From NCBI GenBank assembly GCA_032622095.1, contig CP136061.1, positions 193,258,369 through 193,322,368 of the forward strand: DNA of 64,000 bases, read 5' to 3'. The notes beneath the pieces are model-generated. The model saw only the letters and a list, made by a program, of their open reading frames with translations, was not told the DNA's origin and did no database searches. Source of the DNA: Siphonodentalium dalli (taxonomy: Eukaryota; Mollusca; Scaphopoda; Gadilida; Siphonodentaliidae). Below, piece by piece: positions 29,001 to 41,000 of the stretch (its first letter is position 1; each line of letters starts with the position of its first letter). The position numbers were made by a program, and so were the translations under genes.

Positions 29001-32000
29001 TAGCATATATATTATATCTCACCAAACTCTTCTCTTCTACGGGAATGTTTTGATTCAAAAGCATGGAATCAAAAAATGCAAGAACTCCCAACAGCCTCGG
29101 CATAAGATAGTCAGCCTAAAAATATAATGTTCAAAATTGTTTGTAAACTCTACTGGGTTAGAGGTGCAGCCAAAGTCGGGAAACCAGTCGTTATATTCCA
29201 ATTATTATCTTTTTAAGGAGGCAGGACTTGTTTGACTGTCTCAAACAAGAGATGGACTGTCGTCCGGTGCATACCCCCATGTGGCGTACCAAGGCAAACG
29301 GACCCAAAAATCAACATTTTCAGATAAACAAAAATGAACACCCCATTGAATGTCCTCATAGTAGTGAACATCCATACAAAATTCCATTGAAATTCGAGAA
29401 CTACTGTTCAAGTTATGACCTAAACAGACATCAGGCGGCTAGACGGGTGCAAGATGCAAAATAGTAGTTTTTTTAAAAGGAGGGGTATAATTAGTCAAAA
29501 TTACATTGTTGAAGAAATAAAAATTATTGGGGTCCCTCTAAATCATTGAAAATATTTGAAACAAATTGATAATTTTATCAAAGAAGATTTAAGTTAGGAC
29601 TTCTTGTTCCTACTGTATTTACACACTGTATCTAATTAAAATGATATACCCAGAGTTACATGTCTAAGCAATTATGCGTGAGTATAAAACCTAAGCATAA
29701 GTACGTACCAGTCTGCGAATCTCGCATCAGTTACCAACTTGTCTCTGAATACACAGTTACCATGCATATTTATTGTGATTGAGGTTAAACAGAGTGATGA
29801 ACTAGGTCACATATATTTATAGTGAACCACATGCATATGGTAAGGGAAACTAATGTATTCTGGCACACCATAACGTGTGCAATTAACATAAATCATGGGG
29901 CAGCTAATTTTCAATACTTATACCATAACAGGGTAGAAAACGGTCCCATTTCCAGACTTTTCAATGATATGGAAACAAGATTTTCTAACTCCATACTTCT
30001 CCAGGATTCCAGACCCACATACAAATCCTGATAAGCAGTCGCAGACGACAGTATCCCCCACCGAATTGTGCAGTTGGGGAAGTGCATTCTCAATAATGTT
30101 TGCGTTCTCAGTATTTGCTAAACAAGAGGTGGGATTTTGTCAAAAAGCCTGGCTTGCGAATTCATTTTAGGTACTGACATTTGTGGAAATTAGCCATGTG
30201 ACGTAGTCCATTTGCACCAAAAATAATAAACAAAGTCCAATAACTCTGCTGAAAATATCCGGCTGGACCTTGTTTGCGAACTCATTCTAGGTAATGGTCA
30301 GGTGAACTCATTGCGAAATCCGTTGAGATTTGTGGAAATGAGCCCTGTGACGTCGTGTATTTGCTATTTGGTAAATTCGACAAAAATAATAAACAAAGTC
30401 CAATAACTCCGGTAAAAATTTCCGGCCGAACCTGGCTTGCGAACTCATTCTAGGTAATGGTCAGGTGAACTCATATACCAAATATCTTTGAAATCCGTTC
30501 AGATTTGTGGAAATGAGCCCTGTGACGTCGTCTATTTGCTAAATTCGACAAAAATAATAAACAAAGTCCAATAACTCCGGTAAAAATATCCGGCTGGACC
30601 TGGCTTGCGAACTCATTCTAGGTAATGGTCAGGTGAACTTATATACCCAAAATATTTGAAATCCGTTGACATTTGTTCAAGTTATGACTTACAAATTCGG
30701 GACGGACAGACGGACAGATGGACAGACGAACCCATTCCTATATCCCCCGCAAATTTTCAATTTGGCGGGGGATAAAAATAAAACACTTATTGACTGCCTT
30801 GGGGTGGAAGAGTGAGAACTGTTTTCCCTCAATGGTGTCATCTGAACCGCAAGCAGGACTAGATGTGTATTACTTACATTCCTGAATCATTACAGAAAGT
30901 CAAAAGAAGAAATACCCATCCATCAAATATGTTTTGTCCATTTATAACAGTAGTTCACTTCTGTCAGATGTATTTATGTTGTTTATCTACGTACCATTTG
31001 TTCTACGGAATTGATGTCGGCTGGACCATCTTCTTGTTTACTTACCATTTGTTCTACGGAATTGATGTCCGATGGACCATCTTCTACTTTACTTACCATT
31101 TGTTCTACGGAATTGATGTCGGCTGGACAATCTTCTATTTTACTTACCATTTGTTCTATGGAATTGATGTCGGCTGGACCATCTTCTAGTTTACCTATCA
31201 TTTGTTCTACGGAATTGATGTCGGCTGGAACATCTTCTAGTTTACTTATCATTTGTTCTACGGAATTGATATAGGCTGGACCATCTTCTAGTTTACTTAC
31301 AATTTGTTCTACGGAATTGATACAGGCTGGACCATATTCTAGTTTACTTACAATTTGTTCTACGGAATTGATGTCGGCTGGACCATCTTCTAGTTTACTT
31401 ACCATTTGTTCTACGGAATTGATGTCGACTGGACCATCTTCTAGTTTACTTACCATTTGTTCTACGGAATTGATGTCCGATGGACCATCTTCTACTTTAC
31501 TTACCATTTGTTCTACGGAGTTGATGTCTGATGGACCATCTTCTATTTTACTTACCATTTGTTCTACGGAATTGATGTCGGCTGGACCATCTTCTAGTTT
31601 ACCTATCATTTGTTCTACGGAATTGATGTCGGCTGGATCATCTTCTAGTTTACTTATCATTTGTTCTACGGAATTGATGTCGGCTGGACCATCTTCTAGT
31701 TTACTTATCATTTGTTCTAAGGAATTGATATAGGCTGGACCTTCTTCTAGTTTACTTACCATTTGTTCTACGGAATTGATGTCGGCTGGACCATCTTCTA
31801 GTTTACCTATCATTTGTTCTACGGAATTGATGTCGGCTGGACCTTCTTCTAGTTTACTTATCATTTGTTCTACGGAATTGATGTCGGCTGGACCATCTTC
31901 TAGTTTACTTACCATTTGTTCTACGAAATTGATGTCGGCTGGACCATCTTCTAGTTTACCTATCATTTGTTGTACGGAATTGATGTCGGCCGGACCTTCT

Positions 32001-35000
32001 TCTAGTTTACTTATCATTTGTTCTACGGAATTGATGTCGGCTGGACCATCTTCTTGTTTACCTATCATTTGTTCTACGGAATTGATGTCGGCTGGACAAT
32101 CTTCTAGTTTACCTATCATTTGTTCTACGGAATTGATGTCGGCTGGATCATCTTCTAGTTTACCTATCATTTGTTCTACGGAATTGATGTCGGCTGGACC
32201 ACCTTCTAGTTTACTTATCATTTGTTCTACGGAATTGATGTCGGCTGGACCATCTTCTAGTTTACTTATCATTTGTTCTAAGGAATTGATATAGGCTGGA
32301 CCTTCTTCTAGTTTACTTACCATTTGTTCTACGGAATTGATGTCGGCTGGACCATCTTCTAGTTTACTTACCAATTGTTCTACGAAATTGATGTCGGCTG
32401 GACCATCTTCTAGTTTACTTATCATTTGTTCTAAGGAATTGATATAGGCTGGACCTTCTTCTAGTTTACTTACCATTTGTTCTACGGAATTGATGTCGGC
32501 TGGACCTTCTTCTAGTTTACTTATCATTTGTTCTACGGAATTGATATCGGCTGGACCATCTTCTAGTTTACTTACCATTTGTTCTATGGAATTGATGTCG
32601 GCTGGACCATCTTCTAGTTTACTTACCATTTGTTCTGAGGAATTGATGTCGGCTGGACCATCTTCTAGTTTTGATGCAAGTATGGTTAATCCAGAATAAA
32701 CCTACAAGGAAATAATTATTTCAGTTAAGATTCTTCTTCATTTTTGGCCAAAAAATTTGAAACAAGGAAATAAAAATATAACTTAGTCAATTTCCATTTT
32801 ATCAGTTCCAAAAAATTTGAAAAGCATATGGGCATGGTGAATAAAATACATAAAATGTTTTAGCAATAATTTCAAATAAAAGGTCGCGAAACATATGTCC
32901 CCGAAAAGGTGGCTTTTTAGTAAGGATAGGTTTTTTTTAACTCTGTCAAATTCATCGGACTGTGACCAAATTCAAACTTGACCTTTGTCTTCTGAAATGT
33001 GAACCACATACCAAATATCAGGAAATTCAGTTGAATTTAAAAACAATCAGATAACTAAAAGTAAAGTTACCATCCGGAAACAATCGCTAAATTTTAAGTT
33101 GACAACAAATAATTCTGGCAAAAATTGGCAGACCAAACCCATATTTGAACTTGACCTGTATTTGGAGCTGATAACCTCACATACATCTGGTTCAGATCCG
33201 ATCACACAAACTAAATTTATCATCCGGACACCTCAAAACGAAAAGGGGCCATAACTCTGGCAAAAATGGGCGGACCGAACCCATATTCAAACTTGACCTG
33301 TATTTTGAGCTCATAAACTCATATACCAAATAAAATAACCTGACATACCAAATTTGGTTCAGATATGATGACACAAATTAAAGTTATCATCTGGATAGCT
33401 CAAAAGTCGAAAAGGAGCCAAACACCAACAAAAATGGGCGGACCGAACCCATATTCGAACTTGACCTGTAATTTGAGCTCATAAACTCACATACCAAATT
33501 TGGTTTCGATCCGATAACCCAAAATAAATTTATCATCCGGAAACTTTCCAAACGGACGGACGGGACGGACAGATTCTATGTAGAAAAGGGGTCATAGCTC
33601 TGGCAAAAATGGGTGGACCGAACAGACATCCAAACTTGACATGTTTTGTCCTGATAAACCCACACACCTAATTTGGTTTCGATCCAATAGCCCAAAATAA
33701 AGTTCTCATCTGGAAACTTTCCACATGGACGTACAAACATTTGGGTAGATTTATGGCTAAAATAATTATATGTCTAAAAAATTTATGTGGCTATCAAGTA
33801 GCTGAAATTTCATGTGGCTATCAAGTAGTTTATAATGATAAAATTTCAGATTATGGAATCAGAACATGTAGGAATTATAGCAGAAGTAGCTGATTTAAAT
33901 TCAAAAACTTGTATACAGCAACTAGAACAGTGGAATAAGAGAAACAGACAGGTTGTAGGGTGACTAGCCACATAACTGACCGAACACCTCCTATTGACAG
34001 TCATGGAAGTCTAAATCAATGGACTTTTGTTTGTAACTTTTGAGTGACTACAAAATTAAATATGCTGATTGGACCAAATAGATCATTTTTAGGGTTAATC
34101 TCAATGCTGTTATGTGGCTAGCCACATTAGTATCCAAATGTAAGCAGGGACGGACGCACGGACGGACAGACGGACACTGGCTATTTAACTCTTTAACCCT
34201 CAATGACGTGATTTGATGTAACTAACGGGTACCCGGGACACATTGTTATTTATCTGGTGTGATGGTATTACTCGTCTCTCAAATACAGATCATCCCTACG
34301 ATTCCCAATATCAATAAAAAATAAAAATAAATTCAACTTCCTTATTTGGGTGAGGCTCTTGCTATCACCGTATTGGTCTGGCTCTTCCATCAATTATATT
34401 GGCTCTCCCAATAACCTGCCGATTGAGCCGCTCTTCCGGTTTGCAACATAACACACACACGTGGTTTTAATTTCTCCACTCGATCAAAGTTGAATTAAGA
34501 ACCACAAAGTTGGTGCAAACGATATAATTATTCAGAAAGTGGCAACAAGAAATAGATCTTTGGTTTGTTCAGGCAGATTTGGAAACGTTAGAAGACAATT
34601 TCAGTACCGTTACCAGTAGCCTACGTTATTCGTTGTAATATGTCGTTGAAAATGGAATAATTATTTGCACCCCCCCCCCCCCCCCCCCAGCCGGAATTGA
34701 AATAGATTATTTCATATTAAACTGCACTTAGCGATATAAACTTCCGGCCACTTTACAAGAAATCGACAACGTATTGATATGCAACAGTTATGTCACAGTA
34801 TTCATATTAATAAAGCATAAAAAACTGAATATACACCGTTTATATAAACGGAAAACTTGCCATGTAAACCAACATGTCAAATCACGTCATTGAGGAATAG
34901 GTGGCCACGTCAAATCAAGTCATAAGGGTTACGCTATAAAACTATTTGAGTGTTAAAGAGTTAAATAGTCCCCCAAAAAAAAATTCGGGGACAATTAGAG

Positions 35001-38000
35001 AACACAGATCCCTGATTGGTTAAACCGGCATCACGTGTAAATTGTGTACTCAGAAATCGCTTTGTGTAATTATTGTTATGTATAGGAATATAGTGGCAAC
35101 TAGGATTTAAAAATTTGACTGAGATTTGGGGAGATTAACATTATATTTATCAATATAAGATAGATGTTTTGTACAAAATGTGGGGTTTCTTATCAATAAT
35201 TATTGACTTTGAAATGGATGATATAGTTTCTCCTGTGCTATCGAGGTACCCATTAGCCGGTGCTTAATTTATATTATAATCGCTTTAAAGACATGCCCCT
35301 GGGCACTCACCTCTTTATAGTGGGTTCCCAGATGTAGCAGTAATTCATTGTGAATGAGCTGGAACTTATACCTTAACAGTTCCCCAAGGTCGAAGTCTGT
35401 CTCTTTCTGAAAGAGAGAGAGAGAGAACTAATAACTATTAGCTACCATCTTTTTTAATGAAATTCAGAATATATCGTTGGCTCCCATCTAGAGGACACCC
35501 CAAAGATCCTTATGAAGTTTTCAAATTTGAAATCCAAGATGGCTGCTGGCGCCATGATTTTTAACGAATTTCGAAAAACAATTATGGCACCAATCTAGAG
35601 GTCACCCCGAAGATGCACATGAAGTTTGGTTATAATCGGATGAGATATGTGACCTGTAGGGTGTGCATTACACAACTGTCCCCTGGTAAGACTACCGCGA
35701 TAGGATATAGTATCATATAATCAGATAGAGTTATTCCCCTTGAGTAGCCTGCTGTCGCGGCCTTGCGGGTATCAGCCGTTGTTTGAATAAACATTGCGTA
35801 ACATGACACGAGACTCTGGAGATTCCTAGTTAAAATGTTATCTTTTCAGTGTGTGCTCAAACTTCTAAATCAACTATGCATTGTTAAATATACAACAATT
35901 TCTGTATAGTTTGACTCTTCAGTTACAAAAATCGGACAGTAAACACTCAAATTATAATAATATTATATATTCGTATATCGATCTGCCGGTCGAAAAATGT
36001 TAAGCAAGACAGAACAAGTGAACTGCATTGCATCATAGCCGCATGGGCCGGGAGTGGGGCTTGGAGGGCTGCAGCCCCTCCCAACGTTTTGAAAGCTCAA
36101 TATTCAGGCAAATTGAATGGTATTTCAGGTGCAAATTAATGTATATTACAGTATTTTTTCACATTTCTGCCCGAATTATACACACTTAAGGTTAACCGTA
36201 CACATTTTTTAGCTTTAGCTAGCCGACCTTTTAAAATTCTATGAGACTTTATTAAATATTCAATTTCAGCAGGATTTAATTTAAATTTGTAATTTGTATT
36301 TGTAAAATTTCTATCCCAGTTTGTGGGAAGTGAGAACAATATATATTTATTATAATGATATAATCATCAGTTAATATAGAGTTCAGTGGGGGCGTATTTT
36401 CGTTAATAATTTACGGTTAAAACTTTTGAAACGCTCTTTAAGGTTTCACGTTGTGCGTATTCTGGCGCATAACACCAATTAATTTCTGGTAAAACTGGCC
36501 ACCAGGCTGAGATGGATGTCAGCATAAACTTATGAGATTGGTTATATCTCACAACTTAGGATTTAGATATAAAAAGTATGGATGGTGTTCACTTTCTGCA
36601 ATGTTCTAATTGTCATTATTAACTTGAACAACTGTCCAATGACTAGCGCTGGGACGGTTGGAGTTTTTCCTAACCGGTTAACCACGAGCATTAACCTAAC
36701 CATAACCGGTTAACCGTGACCAGTATTACCCTCAGTACGAGATTGAATACATACTATATACTACATACTATATCGGCAAAACAAATGTTTACTACGCGTC
36801 CCGGAAACGTTGATATACATGCGATCACAAACGATGTCTTGGACATACAATGCGTTCCCGTTACGGCGATCAAATAGTTGTAAATCGATGTTTACGGGAG
36901 TTTTGCACTGCATAACGCTTGCTTGCAAAACCTTCAGCGACGAAATATAGTCCCCCCCCTGTGTGTATCCCGGGGCCCCCGGGCACGATTAGCCCAAACA
37001 ATGTACTGCAGATAGGCATACTGTTGTTTAGTAATGTTAAGTGTTTTGGTATAGCCTATAGGCAGGTATGTATTAATCACAGTGGCTACACGATGTTACT
37101 TCAATTATTTAATAAACAAATTCAAACAAAATTAAATCATTGTGATTCATTACTCAAGCCCCAGCCAGTGTTTAGGAATTAACGTTATCGAACGCATCAC
37201 TAGATATCCTCTTATTTCCCACTCCCAGTAGGCCTGTGTTTTTTCTGGATGTGCGACTTCATATTGGATGTTGATCCAGAATAAACGAATCGCCTTCGGC
37301 AGGCCTTGCATACCGCCCATTTTTTCTTCCTTTTTTTTTTGTCATCTTGAATTATATGACTAAATGTCCCCAAACGTTTGAATTCCGTTTGTGTAGGTCT
37401 TCTGTCATCGCTTTGAGACGAACTAATGGTAATGACAAGGGGGGGGGGCAGTTTCAAGAAAACAGACATAATATTGATGACGTAGTAAAGGTCTAGACTT
37501 GATTGCTTTGATGTATGGCGCGGTGCGCGTGCAGCCGGAACGTCATGTGATGCCGCCAAAGGAAATTGGCATTGAATGTGTATAGCAAGTGATTCACAGA
37601 CTGACACAGTTAAGAGTGTTGTTGTTGGTTTCACGTCTAGAAAAGCCAGCGGTGATCCACAACCTAAGTAGCACAATATATATATACTGTTCGGGTATTA
37701 GTGGCCTAATAAACATTTACAGCGCCGGAATCAACAAACGGCGAATATTCGGGTACTGCCAGTAAACTCACCTAATAAACTAGACGCGTGATTCCGTCTG
37801 GTGTATAAGTGCAGACAATACAAAGGGATTACCGTTACGTAAGTAATTACTTTGTTGATTCACCGCCTGTCCTGACTCCTGACAGCCGTTCAAAATTTGT
37901 GCAATTGTTAAACTAGTCGCATATTGTTGGTATATCTTTGAAGTTAGGAGCATAGATTTTGATTATCTTATCTGTTTAACTTTTATTTATATCTGAGAAA

Positions 38001-41000
38001 GATCGGCATAATTTGTATCAAAACTTGAACTATGTTTTAAATAAGTTAGAAAGGGAGCTTAACATTAAAACAAAATCCATCGCAATACTGCCCCTGGAAA
38101 CTCATAATTGCATGCAGTAGGACACATTACTTCAGTCGTCAAATTATCCACTTTCGGACTCGATTTCTGGAACGACCTTCTAGAATGGGGCGCACATTTC
38201 AGTCTATTATTGTAGATATGTCTTTTGCCAACAAGTCGGTACATAATATGATGGGGAAAAAATAATGGTTGTCAGTGAAATCATTGCTTAAAGTTACAGC
38301 GGTTCACTACCACTATTCGAGTCGGCGGACGGACATAATTATATATAAATTAAATTTGCTGCCGAAAAACTATGATATTTGGCGTCATTTATCGGAGCTG
38401 ATTTGTACAAATCAGCTGATGTTTTTACATATTCACGAAGGTCTGTCTTTTGCCAACAAGAACATATACGATATGTTGGGGAAAAAATAATGATTGACAG
38501 TGAAATCATTGCTCAAAGCAACTGCGGTTCACTACCGCTATTCGAGTCGGCGGACGGACTCGGACATAATTATATATAAATTAAATTTGCTGCCGAAAAA
38601 CTATGATATTTGGCGTCATTTATCGGAACTGGTTTGTACAAATGAGCTGATGTTTTTACATAATTGTGACTGTCTGTCTTTTGCCAACAAGAATATATAC
38701 GATATGATGGGGAAAAAATAATGTTTGTCAGTGAGATCATTGCTCAAAGCAACTGCGGTTCACTACCGCTATTCGAGTCGGCGGACGGACTCGGACATAA
38801 TTATATATAAATTAAATTTGCTGCCGAAAAACTATGATATTTGGCGTTATTTATCGGAGCTGGTTTGTACAAATCAGCTGATTTTTTTACATATTCACGA
38901 AGGTCTGTCTTTTGCCAACAAGAATATATACGATATGATGGGGAAAAAATAATGTTTGTGAGTGAAATCATTGCTCAAAGCAACTGCGGTTCACTACCGC
39001 TATTCGAGTCGGCGGACGGAAATAATTATATATAAATCAAATTTGCTGCCGAAAAACTATGATATTTGGCGTCATTTATCGGAGCTGGTTTGTACAAATC
39101 AGCTGATGTTTTTACATATTCACGAAGGTCTGTCTTTTGCCAACAAGAATATATACGACATGATGGGGAAAAAGTAATGTTTGTCAGTGAAATCATTGCT
39201 CAAAGCAACTGCGGTTCACTACCGCTATACGAGTCGGCGGACGGACATAATTATATATAAATTAAATTTGCTGCCGAAAAACTATGATATTTGGCGTCAT
39301 TTATCGGAGCTGGTTTGTACAAATCCGCTGATGTTTTTACATAATCGTGACAGTCTGTCTTTTGCCAACAAGAATATATACGACATGATGGGGAAAAAAT
39401 CATGTTTGTCTGTGAAATCATTCCTCAAAGCAACTGCGGTTCACTACCGCTATTCGAGTCGGTGGACGGACATAATTATATATAAATTAAATTTGCTGCC
39501 GAAAAACTATGATATTTGGCGTTATTTGTCGGAGCATTAGGTCAATTGATAAAATTATTTCCTTTGATTAATTACATGATCTTAAGCTTAAACAAGTGCA
39601 CCGCTGGGCGGAGGTAACGCCCCCGACTGTACAATCAGAGAAACTTTCTGGTTAAGCGCTATAAAAATGCCAGATGTTGTTCTATATTAGCTTCAAATTT
39701 GGTCTGGTGCCACAAAAATAGAAGGAAAACTGAATTTTCTAAAAAAAAAACTGAATTTTTTAAGTCGAAAAAGGGTCATAACTCTCACAAAAATTATCCG
39801 ATTGAACCGAAATTTTACCTTGACCTGTATTGCGATATTGGTAATACACAAAAATACGGGTTTTGCAAATAAACAATCCAAAATCAAGTTATCTGGAAAC
39901 CAAAAAAAGTAGCAGAAAACCTGAATTTTCTAAGTCCAAAAAGGGGCATAACTCTGGAAAAAATGGGCGGACGAAACCGCAGTTATGGGGAAATCTTGTC
40001 CCCCCGGCTGGTCTATTAGCATACCAAAGATCAACTGAATTGAGTTAGCGAAACCAAAGTTACAAGTTGAAACGTTCGTACGGACGGAAGGACGGAAGGA
40101 CGGACGGACGGAAGGACGGACGGAAGGACGGACGGAAGGACGGACGGACGGAGGGCTCCACTATATACCCCCAAATCTCCATCGGAGATCGGGGGCATAA
40201 TAAGCGACAACACCACTAACTAACTTTATAAAATCATAATTAATTCCATTGATAGCGCAAAGTAATCTTCTTGTATACACACCGAGATGCAGGTGCCCGC
40301 TAAACTAATTACACCTTTACTAACGGCTGTTGGCTAGAGCGGTAGTCGACCGCAGTAATGCGTACAATGGTGTGGTTATGAGTTTCCAAGGGACGGTTGT
40401 GTAATGTGTGCTATCGGAATTGTTGATGGATGCATGCATGGACGGATGGACAACAGATGCAACCCATGGCAATAGCTCAAACTTGACTTTTTCAAGTTGA
40501 GCTGATAAACCCAAACAGGTCTTGACATACCGATTAGCGATTATTCCACGTAATCACTGGTAAACGCAAATCTCTTATATTCACTTGAAATAATTTTTTG
40601 TGAGTAAAAATAAATAAAATCAATACATTAATGTCTCAATTATTCTTATTTTCCCATACTATTATGACTGATGATAGAACGGTTTGTTAAGAAGACTTAC
40701 ACAAACTAAACACCAGTCGGTGGATTCGTAAACTAATTAATTTGGTGTCACCATATGTAAAATAAAAATATATTTCTTCAGAACTTTCCCAGGCCAGGAA
40801 AGAGTATTTTAAAATTTAAATATTTTCATGATTCCAGACAAACATATGAACCATGTGTGAATTTTTAACTGCTACATAATTATATAGCCATGAACCGTTT
40901 CATTCTTTTGAGTATTTAGACAGTAAATTGTATGACATCCCTATCAAAATAAAAGGTCGCCAACCACAGTGTCCCCCGAAAAAGTGGCTAACTCCAAGAC

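Noticed and set aside
31011-32699. Plus-strand ORFs over the minisatellite (for example SAGPSSSLLTICSTEL repeats, up to 172 codons)
   Set aside because: They are the antisense of a 51-bp in-frame repeat. Any repeat with a period divisible by three gives long open frames when one unit is open. The minus strand is continuous with a real ATR exon.
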